DNA of 64,000 nt from Thermochromatium tepidum ATCC 43061 (GTDB lineage: Bacteria > Pseudomonadota > Gammaproteobacteria > Chromatiales > Chromatiaceae). Every line of letters begins with the position of its first letter. The first letter of the stretch is position 1. Where the stretch lies: contig NZ_CP039268.1 of NCBI RefSeq assembly GCF_009664085.1, positions 1,969,501-2,033,500 of the forward strand, written 5' to 3'. The notes beneath the pieces are model-generated. The model was not told where the DNA came from. It worked only from the letters and a program-made list of their open reading frames with translations, and did not search any database. Positions 1 through 10,760 of the stretch are shown here, piece by piece. The position numbers and the translations under genes are program-made.

Positions 1-1628
<1,628 letters not shown>

Positions 1629-1636
1629 TGGGCCGA

Positions 1637-2491
1637 TCACCCCGGCGTACAGGCGGCCTGATACAGCCGATCGAGCAGGTCCCAAGGCAGCAGCGCCAGA
1701 TCGAAGCGGCGTCCCTCCAACGCGCGCACCGGCCAGACGCCGATGATCGAGTTGGTCAGAAAGAGCCCGCATGCCTGATCGAGCGCGGCCCGATCGAGGC
1801 GCATGACCAGACACTCGATCCCCAGGTGCGCCGCGAGTTCCAGCGTCAGACCACGCACGGTGCCGGCGATGCCACTGCGATCGACCGGCGGCGTCATCAG
1901 ACAGCGACCGTCCCACAAAAAGACATTGGTCATGGTACCGCCGACCAGATCGCCGTTGGCATCGAACATGAGCCCCTCGGCGATGGCTGGATCCTTCCAC
2001 TCGGCACGCGCCAGGACCGAGTCTAGACGGTTGAGGTGTTTGATCCCGGCGAGTAATGGATTGATCGAGACGGGGGTCTGGCAATGGCGCACGACCACGC
2101 CCCGACGCCAGTCAGGACCCTGAGCGGGTGGCAAGGGGTAGATCAGGAGCAGACGCCTGGGTGGCGCAGACGGCGGCGGGGCATAGCCGCGTCCGCCGTC
2201 CCCGCGCGAGAGGATCAGCTTGAGGACGCCCTCCCCCTGGCCATCGATCAGCTCGGCCGCCTCGGCAGCCAGCAGGGCGGTCTCGGGGGACTCGATGCCG
2301 AGGCGCTCCGCGCCCAGGATCAATCGGTCCATGTGGCGCTGCCACTGGCAGGGGGCGCCGGCGGCCAGGCGGATGGTCTCAAACAGACCATCCCCATAGT
2401 GGAGCGCCCGGTCAAGGACCGAGAGCCGATCACCGGGCCGACCGTCGATCAGGATCCGAGACGGGGCAGGGGTTTCGAGCGTTGTGGTCAT
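1637..2491 (-). CDS. pabC: Aminodeoxychorismate lyase
   Basis: PLP enzyme of fold type IV that converts 4-amino-4-deoxychorismate to 4-aminobenzoate and pyruvate for folate synthesis. The 284-residue protein shows the N-terminal DRALHYGDGLFETIRL signature, a PLP lysine in GIKHLNRL near residue 150, and GGTMTNVFLW in the C-terminal half, where branched-chain aminotransferases have related motifs. The start at 2491 is preferred over an upstream in-frame ATG because the protein then begins MTTTLETPAP. It lies between fabF and mltG, its usual place in gammaproteobacteria. Confusion with IlvE or D-amino acid aminotransferase is unlikely given size and context. Confidence 0.92.
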   Translation of the reverse strand: MTTTLETPAPSRILIDGRPGDRLSVLDRALHYGDGLFETIRLAAGAPCQWQRHMDRLILGAERLGIESPETALLAAEAAELIDGQGEGVLKLILSRGDGGRGYAPPPSAPPRRLLLIYPLPPAQGPDWRRGVVVRHCQTPVSINPLLAGIKHLNRLDSVLARAEWKDPAIAEGLMFDANGDLVGGTMTNVFLWDGRCLMTPPVDRSGIAGTVRGLTLELAAHLGIECLVMRLDRAALDQACGLFLTNSIIGVWPVRALEGRRFDLALLPWDLLDRLYQAACTPG

Positions 2492-2546
2492 ACCATGTCT
2501 GCGTGCCCTGCCCAACCGCCCCTAGACCCTGTCTCCGGGACCAGGG

Positions 2547-3785
2547 TCAGAGGCGCCGGAAGATCAGCGTCCCATTGGTCCCGCCGAAGCCAAACGAGTT
2601 GGAGAGCGCCACCTCGATCGGCATCTGACGCGCGGTGTTGGGCACATAATCTAGATCGCAGTCCGGGTCCGGGGTGTGATAGTTGATGGTCGGGGGCGCC
2701 ACCTGATCGCGGATGGCCAGGATGGTGAAGATGGCCTCGGCGCCGCCGGCGGCGCCGAGCATGTGTCCGGTCATTGACTTGGTGGAGCTGACGGCGAGTC
2801 TGTAGGCATGATCGCCGAAGGCGCGCTTGATGGCGAGCGTCTCGGCGATGTCGCCCGCCGGGGTCGAGGTGCCATGGGCATTGATGTACTGGACCTGGTC
2901 CGGGTTTAGACCGGCGTCGTTCAGGGCCATGAGCATGCACTCGGCCGCCCCTACCCCGTCCTCGGCAGGGGCCGTCATGTGATAGGCATCGGAGTTCATA
3001 CCGACACCGATCAGCTCGGCATAGATGTTGGCACCCCGCGCTCGAGCATGCTCGTATTCCTCGAGCACTACGACCCCGGCACCGTCGCTCAATACAAATC
3101 CGTCGCGATCTTTGTCGAAGGGGCGGCTGGCCCCCTCAGGGTCGTCATTGCGGGTTGAGAGGGCACGCGCGGCGGCAAAGCCACCGATACCAACCGGTGA
3201 GGTCGCCATCTCGGCGCCACCGGCCAACATGACATCGACATAGCCATGACGGATCATGAGCGCCGCCTCGCCGATGTTGTGGGTGCCGGTCGCACAGGCC
3301 GAGACGATCGAATAATTGGGGCCCTTGAGGCCGAACTTGATCGAGAGGTTGCCGGCCACCATGTTGACGATGTTGGCGGGCACAAAGAACGGCGAGATGC
3401 GGCGCGGCCCCTTCTCGCGATAGACCTCGTAGTTGTTCTCGATGCCCGTGATACCGCCGATGCCGGAGCCCACGGCCACACCGATGCGCCGACAGTTGGA
3501 CTCCGTGATCTCCAGACCAGAATCGGCAAGGGCCTGACAGCCGGCGGCCAGGCCATAATGGATGAACTTGTCCATCTTCTTGGCGTCTTTTTCCGAGACA
3601 TAGGGGCTCGGATCGAAGCCATAGATCGGACCGCCGAAGCGGGTACTGAACGGGGCGATATCGAAATGGGTGATCGGTTTGATTCCGCTCTTTCCGGCGA
3701 GGATGTTGTCCCATGCGGACTTGACGTCCAGACCAACCGGCGCCACAAGACCCAACCCGGTGACTACTACCCTTCTGCCTGCCAT
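2547..3785 (-). CDS. fabF: Beta-ketoacyl-ACP synthase II
   Basis: Elongates acyl-ACP by condensation with malonyl-ACP in type II fatty acid synthesis. The 412-residue protein has the thiolase-fold motifs in order: active-site Cys in SACATGTH near residue 163, catalytic His in [11 protein letters not shown] near 303, Lys/His in [15 protein letters not shown] near 335, and the C-terminal NSFGFGGTN loop. Length matches FabF. The ATG at 3785 has GAGG seven bases upstream; an adjacent in-frame GTG is the alternative. It follows acpP after a gap of about 115 bases. Confidence 0.97.
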   Translation of the reverse strand: MAGRRVVVTGLGLVAPVGLDVKSAWDNILAGKSGIKPITHFDIAPFSTRFGGPIYGFDPSPYVSEKDAKKMDKFIHYGLAAGCQALADSGLEITESNCRRIGVAVGSGIGGITGIENNYEVYREKGPRRISPFFVPANIVNMVAGNLSIKFGLKGPNYSIVSACATGTHNIGEAALMIRHGYVDVMLAGGAEMATSPVGIGGFAAARALSTRNDDPEGASRPFDKDRDGFVLSDGAGVVVLEEYEHARARGANIYAELIGVGMNSDAYHMTAPAEDGVGAAECMLMALNDAGLNPDQVQYINAHGTSTPAGDIAETLAIKRAFGDHAYRLAVSSTKSMTGHMLGAAGGAEAIFTILAIRDQVAPPTINYHTPDPDCDLDYVPNTARQMPIEVALSNSFGFGGTNGTLIFRRL

Positions 3786-3900
3786 CACTTAACCTCTATC
3801 GTCGCTCAGAACGCCACCTTCGACCGGTCCATGCCGCGCCCTTCAGTCAAGGCTGGAGCCCAGCGTCTGGCGTCAAATCGATTCGCTCAGGCACCGAGTC

Positions 3901-4137
3901 TCAGGCCTGGTGCGCTTTGATGTAGTCGATGGCCTGCTGGACCGTGGTGATCTTCTCGGCGTCTTCGTCCGGGATCTCGGTCTCGAACTCCTCTTCGAGG
4001 GCCATGACCAGTTCCACGGTGTCGAGCGAGTCCGCTCCCAGATCGTCGACGAAGGACGCCTCTGGGGTGACTTCCTCTTCCTTCACGCCCAGCTGGTCCA
4101 CCACGATTTTGCGAACTCGTTCTTCAACGCTGCTCAT
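3901..4137 (-). CDS. acpP: Acyl carrier protein
   Basis: Carries growing acyl chains on a 4'-phosphopantetheine arm. The 78-residue acidic protein has the attachment serine in GADSLDT (Ser37), the expected length and near-consensus helices ([24 protein letters not shown]). GAGG lies ten bases before the ATG. A 157-bp gap separates it from fabG, long enough for its own promoter, as is common for this very abundant protein. Confidence 0.99.
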   Translation of the reverse strand: MSSVEERVRKIVVDQLGVKEEEVTPEASFVDDLGADSLDTVELVMALEEEFETEIPDEDAEKITTVQQAIDYIKAHQA

Positions 4138-4189
4138 AAGATTGATTCCTCATCGAATGACAAAAATCGACCCCCCTGGGCCAGGGCGT

Positions 4190-4218
4190 ATTCTAGTGAC
4201 AAACCAGACGCGATGAAA
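4190..4218 (-). promoter_or_regulatory. Possible acpP promoter
   Basis: On the minus strand a TAGAAT -10-like hexamer (4190-4195) lies 17 bases after a weak TTTCAT (4213-4218) in the unusually long fabG-acpP gap. A perfect CCCTGG-G-CCAGGG dyad (4174-4186) follows in the presumed 5' leader. The -35 match is poor, so this rests mainly on the -10 and the expectation of extra acpP transcription. Confidence 0.35.
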
Positions 4219-4294
4219 GCCAGAATCCACATCGATTTCCGGCATTTAACGTCTTGTTTTGCAATAATGAATGACGAAAAATACCTCTAAGACC

Positions 4295-5035
4295 TCACGC
4301 CATGTGCATGCCGCCGTTGACATGCAGAGTCTCGCCGGTGATGTAGGCCGCACCCGGCGAGGCCAGGAAGACCACCGCGGCTGCAACCTCCTCAGGGTGA
4401 CCGAGCCGCCCGAGCGGGATGGAACCGAGCAAGGACTGACGCTGGGCCTCAGGTAGATCCTTGGTCATGTCGGTGTCAATGAATCCGGGTGCGACACAGT
4501 TGACCGTGATCCCGCGCGCGCCGACCTCGCGCGCCAGCGACTTGGTGAACCCCAGCATCCCGGCCTTGGCGGCGGCATAGTTGGTCTGGCCGGCGTTGCC
4601 CATGGCGCCGACCACCGAGGCGATGTTGATGATGCGCCCCTTGCGCGCCTTGGTCATGGCGCGCAGACAGCCCTTGCAGAGCCGGTAGAGCGCGGTCAGG
4701 TTGGTGGCGATGACCGCATCCCAGTCCTCGTCCTTCATGCGCATCAGGAGGGCGTCGCGGGTGATGCCGGCATTGTTGACCAGGATGCTCGGGGCGCCGA
4801 GTCGCTCGCTGATCTGGGCCAGGGCCGTCTCGACCGAGATTGGATCTGCGACATTCAGCACCAGCCCCAGTCCCGGATGGCCGGCCTCGGTCAGAGTCTG
4901 TTCGATGGCCTGGGCACCGGACGCGGTGGTCGCGGTGCCGACGACCGTGGCCCCCTGCTCGGCCAGCGCCAGGGCGATGGCCCGTCCGATCCCACGCGAG
5001 GCGCCGGTGACCAGTGCGATTTCACCTTTAAGCAT
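4295..5035 (-). CDS. fabG: 3-oxoacyl-ACP reductase
   Basis: NADPH-dependent reduction of 3-ketoacyl-ACP, the first reductive step of elongation. The 246-residue SDR has the Rossmann TGASRGIG at residues 10-17, NNAG near 87, the catalytic Ser in NIASVVG, Tyr/Lys in NYAAAKAG, and the C-terminal GETLHVNGGMHM characteristic of FabG. The start overlaps the fabD stop by eight bases, indicating coupling within the fab operon. Confidence 0.97.
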   Translation of the reverse strand: MLKGEIALVTGASRGIGRAIALALAEQGATVVGTATTASGAQAIEQTLTEAGHPGLGLVLNVADPISVETALAQISERLGAPSILVNNAGITRDALLMRMKDEDWDAVIATNLTALYRLCKGCLRAMTKARKGRIINIASVVGAMGNAGQTNYAAAKAGMLGFTKSLAREVGARGITVNCVAPGFIDTDMTKDLPEAQRQSLLGSIPLGRLGHPEEVAAAVVFLASPGAAYITGETLHVNGGMHMA

Positions 5036-5972
5036 TCGAGCTTGCCTCCAGTGCCGCCTCCAGCGTCTTCGGATCGAAGACGGGCAGCGTCGTTAGATGG
5101 TCAGAGATGCGTTTATTCAACCCGGTCAGGACCTTGCCAGGACCGCATTCGAGCGCGGTCGTCACGCCCTGTGCGACCACCGACTCAATGGTCTCCACCC
5201 AGCGTACCGGGCTGTAGAGCTGCTCGACCAACAGGCGACGCAGCGAGTCGACGTCTGCGGCCGGGGCGACAGTGACATTGTGGATCACCGGCACGCTCGG
5301 CATGGCCAGCGCTACCTCGGCCAGGCGCTCGGCCAGGCGCTCGGCCGCCGGGCGCATCAGGGCGCAGTGCGAGGGCACGCTCACGGGCAGTAAGAGCGCG
5401 CGCTTGGCCCCGGCGGCCTTGGCGGCCTCGATGGCGCGCGCCACGGCGGTGGACGCACCTGCGATCACGACCTGACCGGGTGAGTTGAAGTTGACGGCGG
5501 CGAGCACCTCACCCTGGGCCTGCTCGGCACAGAGTGCCACGACCTGCTCATCGGCCAGCCCGAGCACGGCGGCCATGGCGCCCGCACCCGCCGGCACGGC
5601 CTCCTGCATGAAGCGCGCCCGATCGGACGCGAGCCGGATAGCCTCGGCAAAGCCTAGGGCACCCGCCGCGACCAGGGCGGTATACTCACCGAGACTGTGT
5701 CCGGCCATCAGGGTCGCCGGTGGACCGCCCGACTGCTGCCAGACGCGCCAGACGGCGATACCCGCGGCGAGCATCGCCGGCTGGGTGTTCTCGGTGCGAT
5801 CCAGATCCTCCTTTGGGCCCCGGGTGACCAGCGACCAGAGATCGCGCCCGAGCGCGTCTGAGGCCTCCTCGAAGCTGTGCTTGACACTCGAATAGACCTC
5901 GGCGAGCGCGTCGAGCATGCCGACCGATTGCGAGCCTTGCCCGGGGAAGAAGACAGCCAGTGAGTGCGTCAT
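5028..5972 (-). CDS. fabD: Malonyl-CoA:ACP transacylase
   Basis: Transfers malonyl from CoA to ACP. With the ATG at 5972 the protein is 314 residues and begins MTHSLAVFFPGQGSQSVGM, the canonical FabD N-terminus. An open extension of 25 codons upstream looks non-family and is rejected. The nucleophile elbow is GHSLGEYTALVAAG (Ser near 92) and the catalytic His is in PVSVPSHCALM. It lies between fabH and fabG. Confidence 0.97.
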   Translation of the reverse strand: MTHSLAVFFPGQGSQSVGMLDALAEVYSSVKHSFEEASDALGRDLWSLVTRGPKEDLDRTENTQPAMLAAGIAVWRVWQQSGGPPATLMAGHSLGEYTALVAAGALGFAEAIRLASDRARFMQEAVPAGAGAMAAVLGLADEQVVALCAEQAQGEVLAAVNFNSPGQVVIAGASTAVARAIEAAKAAGAKRALLLPVSVPSHCALMRPAAERLAERLAEVALAMPSVPVIHNVTVAPAADVDSLRRLLVEQLYSPVRWVETIESVVAQGVTTALECGPGKVLTGLNKRISDHLTTLPVFDPKTLEAALEASSNA

Positions 5973-6043
5973 AGGCCTTGCAGCATCCTTTGATCGTTGT
6001 GAGTGGTCGGTGATCGGGGCCAGGCGCCCGGCTCGGGCTGGAC

Positions 6044-7000
6044 TCAATAGCGGACCAGCACCGAACCCCAGGTGAACCCGCCGCCGAAGGCCTCCATCAA
6101 CAGCGTCTCGCCCCGCTGGATGCGCCCGTCACGCACCCCCTGATCGAGCGCCAGCGGGATCGAGGCCGAGGAGGTGTTGCCATGCTCGGCGACGGTCACG
6201 ATCACGCGCTCCATCGGCAGATCGAGCTTGCGCGCCGTGGCCTGGATGATACGGATGTTGGCCTGGTGCGGGATCAGCCAGTCGATCGCGTCCTTGGTCA
6301 GCCCGTTGGCCTCCAGGGTCTCATCGACGATATGCCCGAGGGTGGTGACGGCGAAACGAAACACCTCGTTACCCTTCATCTCCAAAAAGGCGAGTTCCGG
6401 CCGACCATTGCCGTGACCGCCCGGGACCTGGAGCAGCTCGGCATAGGCGCCATCGGCATGGATATGGGTCGAGAGGATCCCAGGCTCGTCGTCCGCGCCC
6501 AGCACCACGGCGCCGGCCCCATCGCCGAACAGCACGCAGGTGGTGCGGTCGTTCCAATCGAGGAGTCGCGATAAGGTCTCGCTGCCGACCACCAGCACAT
6601 GCCGGGCCGCGCCGGAGCGGATGTATTTGTCGGCCACGTCTAGGGCATAGACGAAACCGGCACAGACCGCCTGGAGATCGAAGGCCGGACAGCCATGCAC
6701 GTCCAGACGTTGCTGGAGCAGACAGGCCGTGCTCGGGAAGAATTGATCGGGGGTGGTGGTTGCGACCAGGATCAGGTCCAGATCGGTCGGATGGAGGCCG
6801 GCGGCCTCCAGGGCTCGGCGTGCGGCGATCTCGGCCAGATCACAGCAGGTCTCGCCCTCGGACACCAGATGACGCCTCTCGATCCCGGTGCGTTCACGAA
6901 TCCAGGCATCCGTGGTCTCGACGATCGCTTCCAGCTCGGCATTGGTCATGACCCGGCTGGGCAGATAGCCGCCGGTACCGAGGATGCGGGAGAATGTCAT
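6044..7000 (-). CDS. fabH: Beta-ketoacyl-ACP synthase III
   Basis: Initiates fatty acid synthesis by condensing acetyl-CoA with malonyl-ACP. The 318-residue protein contains the Cys nucleophile in LQAVCAGFVYALD near residue 112, His in IPHQANIRII and Asn in EHGNTSSASIP. The N-terminal ILGTGGYLP and TDAWIRERTGIERR segments are typical of the family. The ATG overlaps the plsX stop by one base (TGATG), so the two genes are tightly coupled. Confidence 0.97.
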   Translation of the reverse strand: MTFSRILGTGGYLPSRVMTNAELEAIVETTDAWIRERTGIERRHLVSEGETCCDLAEIAARRALEAAGLHPTDLDLILVATTTPDQFFPSTACLLQQRLDVHGCPAFDLQAVCAGFVYALDVADKYIRSGAARHVLVVGSETLSRLLDWNDRTTCVLFGDGAGAVVLGADDEPGILSTHIHADGAYAELLQVPGGHGNGRPELAFLEMKGNEVFRFAVTTLGHIVDETLEANGLTKDAIDWLIPHQANIRIIQATARKLDLPMERVIVTVAEHGNTSSASIPLALDQGVRDGRIQRGETLLMEAFGGGFTWGSVLVRY

Positions 7001-8091
7001 CAGGCCGATTCCCTGTACTGCTGAGTGCCGAGATGGCGCGCAACCTGATCGCCGATCCGCTGTGGGATGTTGGCGTGGATCTCCTTTTCGGCGATGTAGA
7101 TCGCGTTCTCGAAGGCGACCTCGTCGGCGCTGCCGTGACTCTTGACCACGATGCCGCGCAGCCCCAGCAGACTCGCCCCGTTGTAGCGGCGCGGGTCCGT
7201 ATCGCGGCGGAACTGTTTGAGGATCGGCAGCGCGACCAGACCGGCCAGACGGGTGAGCAGGTTGCGCTTGAACTGCGCCGAAAGCGAGTGAGCGATGAAC
7301 TTGGCCACGCCCTCGCTGCTCTTGAGCGCGACATTGCCGACGAAACCGTCGGTGACGACGACGTCCAGATCATCGAGATAGATGCCATTGCCCTCGACAT
7401 AGCCGACATAGTTGAGCGGACTTTGAGTCAGCAACTCATGGGCCTGCTTGACCTGCTCGTTGCCCTTGATCTCTTCCTGCCCGATGTTGAGCAGGGCGAC
7501 CCTGGGCCGAGGGATGCCGTCGACGGCCGCGACCAGCTCGCTACCCATGACGGCGAACTGGAACAGATGCTCGGCAGTGCAGTCGACGTTGGCGCCGAGA
7601 TCGAGCATGCGGGTGTGGCCGTGGAGCGAGGGCATGGCGGTACAGATGGCCGGGCGGTCGATGTGCGGCAGGGTCTTGAGCACGAAACGCGCCGTGGCCA
7701 TGAGGGCACCTGTGTTGCCGGCGCTGACGCAGGCCTGGGCCTCGCCGTCCTTGACCAGATCGATGGCCACCCGCATCGAGGAATCCTTCTTGCCGCGCAA
7801 GGCCTTGGAGGGCGACTCGTTCATCCCGACCTCCTGGGTCGTATGGCGGATGCGCAGACGGTCGCGCGGTGCGTGGCCGAGCAGCGAGAGGATACGTGCC
7901 TCATCGCCGACCAGGATCAGATCGACATGCGGATTGTCGGCCAGATAGCGCAGGGCCGCCGGGACCACGACCTGGGGGCCGTGATCCCCACCCATAGCGT
8001 CCAGGGCGATCGTGCAATGGGGGCGCGCGGTACTGGACTCGATGCGCTCGTCCCTGGATTGGACGACGCTGAAACGGCCCGGTGCCGACAT
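7000..8091 (-). CDS. plsX: Phosphate acyltransferase PlsX
   Basis: Makes acyl-phosphate from acyl-ACP, the donor for PlsY in phospholipid synthesis; a peripheral membrane enzyme. The 363-residue protein has the DAMGGDHGP signature, here near residue 32 because the N-terminus carries about 20 extra residues. [23 protein letters not shown] and [12 protein letters not shown] follow in order. The ATG overlaps the rpmF stop (TGATG); an immediately upstream in-frame GTG is possible. rpmF-plsX-fabH is a widely conserved order. Confidence 0.96.
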   Translation of the reverse strand: MSAPGRFSVVQSRDERIESSTARPHCTIALDAMGGDHGPQVVVPAALRYLADNPHVDLILVGDEARILSLLGHAPRDRLRIRHTTQEVGMNESPSKALRGKKDSSMRVAIDLVKDGEAQACVSAGNTGALMATARFVLKTLPHIDRPAICTAMPSLHGHTRMLDLGANVDCTAEHLFQFAVMGSELVAAVDGIPRPRVALLNIGQEEIKGNEQVKQAHELLTQSPLNYVGYVEGNGIYLDDLDVVVTDGFVGNVALKSSEGVAKFIAHSLSAQFKRNLLTRLAGLVALPILKQFRRDTDPRRYNGASLLGLRGIVVKSHGSADEVAFENAIYIAEKEIHANIPQRIGDQVARHLGTQQYRESA

Positions 8092-8267
8092 CACTCGGTC
8101 CGATCCAGAACCTTACGGCCACGATAGAAACCGTCGGCCGTGACATGATGACGGCGATGGGTCTCGCCGCTAGTCGGATCGACCGATAGGGTCGGCTTGC
8201 TCAAGGCATCGTGCGAACGGCGCATGCCGCGCTTGGACGGTGTCTTGCGATTCTGTTGGACGGCCAT
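8091..8267 (-). CDS. rpmF: 50S ribosomal protein L32
   Basis: Structural protein of the large ribosomal subunit. The 58-residue product begins [20 protein letters not shown], the standard bacterial L32 N-terminus, and carries [19 protein letters not shown]. It lacks the zinc-binding cysteines of some L32 paralogues (the C-minus form). An in-frame extension of 27 codons upstream is rejected because the family starts at MAVQQN. It lies 62 bp after yceD, the usual partner. Confidence 0.98.
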   Translation of the reverse strand: MAVQQNRKTPSKRGMRRSHDALSKPTLSVDPTSGETHRRHHVTADGFYRGRKVLDRTE

Positions 8268-8329
8268 TTGGTACTCTCCAGTGTGGGAGGTGAGCGGAAT
8301 CCGGACGCCCCCCGGTCGTGTGTCAAAAT

Positions 8330-8875
8330 CTAACCTTGCTTCAGGCATTTGAGGACGGCGAATGGATTGGGCGCTCGCTCCAGTCCCTCAGCGCACAGGC
8401 GATCCAGTTTGTGCGTCGAGTCAACTGCGCTGCTGACTGGCTCAGGCGCTTGACACTCGCCGATCGGATGTCGCGGAAACAGAGGGATTGCGAGCAGGAG
8501 CTCGTCCTCGATGAGATCGAAAGGATCGAGACTATCGCCTGCCACCACCAGCCTCTCATAATGGCCCTCGGACGCCCCGGCGCTCGGCTCGGCCCTGACC
8601 AGATGCAGCGCCAAGGGCGTGTCCAGTTCGAGCTGAAGATCGCTCAGACAGCGCTGACAGAGTAGTCGCAGCCGCATCCGTGCCCAACCTTCGATGACGA
8701 CCCTTCGCTGCGCGTCGCGTCTGAAATCGAGTCGGTAGGCAACACGTGCCGCTGCATCGAGGATCCCGACATCGAGCAGTCTGGGAAAACGCGCCAAGGG
8801 CAACTCACCCGCAAACGACAGACCGCTCTTGGCGGCGCGCCAGGGGTCGATATGATCAGGGAGGAGGGGCAACAT
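8330..8875 (-). CDS. yceD: YceD/DUF177 large-rRNA accumulation protein
   Basis: YceD-family proteins affect 23S rRNA accumulation and are almost always encoded before rpmF, as here. The 181-residue protein begins [18 protein letters not shown] and holds the family CxxC in [15 protein letters not shown], followed by the conserved acidic segment [15 protein letters not shown]. The C-terminus [10 protein letters not shown] is also typical. It appears to be the first gene of the operon that runs to tmk. Confidence 0.93.
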   Translation of the reverse strand: MLPLLPDHIDPWRAAKSGLSFAGELPLARFPRLLDVGILDAAARVAYRLDFRRDAQRRVVIEGWARMRLRLLCQRCLSDLQLELDTPLALHLVRAEPSAGASEGHYERLVVAGDSLDPFDLIEDELLLAIPLFPRHPIGECQAPEPVSSAVDSTHKLDRLCAEGLERAPNPFAVLKCLKQG

Positions 8876-8884
8876 AAGCGGTGA

Positions 8885-8914
8885 AGTCTATCCGATGGCC
8901 AAGATCACCGTCAA
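8885..8914 (-). promoter_or_regulatory. Predicted promoter of the yceD-rpmF-plsX-fab operon
   Basis: Minus strand: TTGACG (8909-8914), 18-base spacer, TAGACT (8885-8890). Transcription would begin near 8878, only about three bases before the yceD ATG at 8875, giving a nearly leaderless message. It sits between the operon and an upstream terminator, where an operon promoter is expected. Confidence 0.6.
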
Positions 8915-8948
8915 TCATATGACCCTGGAAACGCTGAAGCTCGCGCAT

Positions 8949-9009
8949 AAAAAAATACCCCACCGCCCACACGGACCGAAGTCGGCAGCGGCGAGGTATG
9001 GGATGGGGT
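8949..9009 (-). terminator. Strong intrinsic terminator, minus strand
   Basis: Read on the minus strand, ACCCCA (9004-9009) pairs with TGGGGT (8957-8962) and CCCATAC (8996-9002) with GTGTGGG (8966-8972) around a loop that itself contains CCGACTTCGG. Seven T residues follow (8949-8955). It would end transcripts of the response regulator gene upstream, or of a small RNA, just before the fatty acid operon promoter. Confidence 0.8.
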
Positions 9010-9273
9010 GAACGCGCTCTGCCCTGGAGTCGATCCGACCAGCGTCGTTCCTGTTATGGTGCGTGATTGTCGCGTGTCATTCCTCGGACGGGTCAAGAAA
9101 TCCGAACCGAGGGGTCTCCTCGTCTTCTTCTCTAAGAAATAGTCTGCTCGTCTGCGCGATCGATGATCAGTAATTTCAATTGCCTGCATTGAGAAATTAC
9201 AGTAGCCGAGACACCCGACAGGGGCTATCCGTAGGATCACTCAGGAGCCGCTGAACACCCTTGTATTCAGGCG
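9010..9273 (-). other. Non-coding stretch: 3' UTR or small RNA candidate
   Basis: About 260 bases with no convincing gene lie between the response regulator stop and the terminator. On the minus strand an inverted pair CCTCGGTTCGGA / TCCGAGG (about 9073-9105) precedes the terminator stem. An open frame across part of it has no family-like sequence and no ribosome binding site. It could be a long 3' untranslated region or an independent small RNA. No clear internal promoter was found. Confidence 0.35.
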
Positions 9274-9912
9274 TCAGGCGCCATTCGCAGTCTGGCGCGC
9301 GGCGCTTGATTGGCAGATGGCCGACATCCGGCACAATTCGGCCAGGTTGGCGGCGCCCATTTTCTCCATCATCCGCGCGCGGTGGTTCTCGACGGTGCGC
9401 GGGCTGATGCCGAGCTGGCGCGCGATGTCCTTATTGGTCAGGCCGCGGGTGGTCAGGGTCAGAACCTCATACTCACGCGGGGTCAGCTGCCGGAGGCGTT
9501 TGAGGATGTCGTGTTCGGTGGCGGCCTCCTCGCGTCGTCGGCGATCCTCGGCGAAGGCATCCTCGATGCGTTGGAGTAGGCGCTCGGTGCTGGCAGGCTT
9601 TTCGAGAAAATCAATCGCGCCCGCCTGAATGGCGCGCACCGTGGTTGGCACATCGCCAAAGGCCGAAAGAAAGATGATCGGCAGGAGCGCGCCGCGCTCC
9701 AGCAGCTCAGTCTGGAGTTCCAGACCTGTCATTTCCGGCATGCGCTGGTCGAGCACCAGACAGCCGCGCGCGTCGGGCGAGAAGTTTGCCAGAAAGTCAC
9801 TCGGCGAGGGAAAGCTAAGGACACGATGGCCGGCCAACTCCAGGATCAAGGTCAAGGAATCCCGCATCCCCGGGTCGTCATCGACCAAAAACACGGTTTG
9901 AAATTCAGTCAT
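9274..9912 (-). CDS. FixJ/NarL-type response regulator
   Basis: Two-domain transcription factor of 212 residues. The receiver has the acidic pocket VDDDPGM near residue 12, the phospho-acceptor Asp in CLVLDQRMPEM near 53, Ser/Thr in FLSAFGD and Lys in LEKPAS. A LuxR-type helix-turn-helix follows: LTPREYEVL and LTNKDIARQLGISPRTVENHR (in two parts). The architecture matches FixJ/TtrR regulators. No histidine kinase lies nearby, so signal and targets are unknown. The start at 9912 (MTEFQTVFLVDDD) is chosen over one ten codons upstream because the receiver begins there. Confidence 0.9.
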   Translation of the reverse strand: MTEFQTVFLVDDDPGMRDSLTLILELAGHRVLSFPSPSDFLANFSPDARGCLVLDQRMPEMTGLELQTELLERGALLPIIFLSAFGDVPTTVRAIQAGAIDFLEKPASTERLLQRIEDAFAEDRRRREEAATEHDILKRLRQLTPREYEVLTLTTRGLTNKDIARQLGISPRTVENHRARMMEKMGAANLAELCRMSAICQSSAARQTANGA

Positions 9913-9962
9913 GATCCCCAGGCCTATCTGGAGCAACAGCACGCATCCGCCAAAGATCCACT

Positions 9963-10079
9963 TAAGGAAACGCTGATTTATTCTGTTTGCGGCTAAAGTT
10001 ACTCCTACAACCCATTGATTGTGCGGGAGCGGCTTGAGCCGCGATTCGGGGAGACGCGATTGATTCAGTGTTTCCCTAA
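9963..10079. mobile_element. Possible MITE with internal REP-like hairpin
   Basis: An imperfect terminal inverted repeat (about 18 of 25 positions) joins TAAGGAAACGCTGATTTATT at the left end with the complement of TGATTCAGTGTTTCCCTA at the right. Inside lies GCGGCTTGAGCCGC (about 10031-10044), a hairpin with the form of REP sequences (GGGAGCGGCTTxAGCCGCGA) known from pseudomonads. No transposase is present. It occupies most of the 335-bp gap between the divergent regulator and folK. The rest of the gap (10080-10247) shows only a possible folK promoter region. Confidence 0.4.
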
Positions 10080-10247
10080 ACCGTTTTCGGGTGAGACTAC
10101 GTATAGCATGTTAGTTTTCTGTGTGAAACGACCGCTGATCGGTTCGATTCAGCGAAGCGACAGACGGATGATCCCGGCGGGGATCAACCGGCCATCGACT
10201 CAGGATTGGGCGACGAACGACACCCGCCGGCGCCAAGGCTGGGGCGC

Positions 10248-10760
10248 ATGAGTCGGGAGACGCGCGCCTTCATCGCGGTCGGCTCGAACATCGAGCCTGA
10301 GCGTCACATCGCGCTTGGGCTTGCGGCATTGAACGGGATCGAGGCAACCCGGCTCACAGCGGTCTCGTCCTGGTATCGCACCCGCCCCTGGGGGCTGGAG
10401 GCGCAGGCGGAGTTCATCAATCTGGTGGTGGAGGTCTGGACCCGCCTGGCGCCCGCGGCCCTGCTGGCCGCGACCCAGACAATCGAGACGCGGTTGGGGC
10501 GGGTACGCACCCAGGTCAATGGTCCGCGCACCCTCGATCTCGACCTCCTGCTGTATGCCGAACGGATCGAGGACAGGCCCGATCTAAAGCTCCCGCATCC
10601 GGGTCTGCTGCGGCGCGACTTCATGCTGATCCCCCTCATGGAGATCGCGCCCGAGTTCATACACCCCGAGCGCGGACGTCCGATCGCCGAGCTGACCGAT
10701 GAGATCCGTTACCGGCAAATCATCGCGCGGATTTCGGATCGCGCTCAGGCGCGCGGATAG
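10248..10760 (+). CDS. folK: HPPK, 6-hydroxymethyl-7,8-dihydropterin pyrophosphokinase
   Basis: Transfers pyrophosphate from ATP to 6-hydroxymethyl-dihydropterin in folate synthesis. The 170-residue protein has the N-terminal AVGSNIEPERHI, PWGLEAQAEFINLVVEV, the signature GPRTLDLDLLLY with its catalytic Asp pair, and LPHPGLLRRDFMLIPL. The ATG at 10248 gives the normal N-terminus. The 3' end overlaps batD convergently by 16 bases. Confidence 0.96.
   Translation: MSRETRAFIAVGSNIEPERHIALGLAALNGIEATRLTAVSSWYRTRPWGLEAQAEFINLVVEVWTRLAPAALLAATQTIETRLGRVRTQVNGPRTLDLDLLLYAERIEDRPDLKLPHPGLLRRDFMLIPLMEIAPEFIHPERGRPIAELTDEIRYRQIIARISDRAQARG

Noticed and set aside
8911-9240. Open reading frame of 109 codons on the minus strand
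   Set aside because: No ribosome binding site, no recognisable protein features, and it runs through the terminator hairpin.
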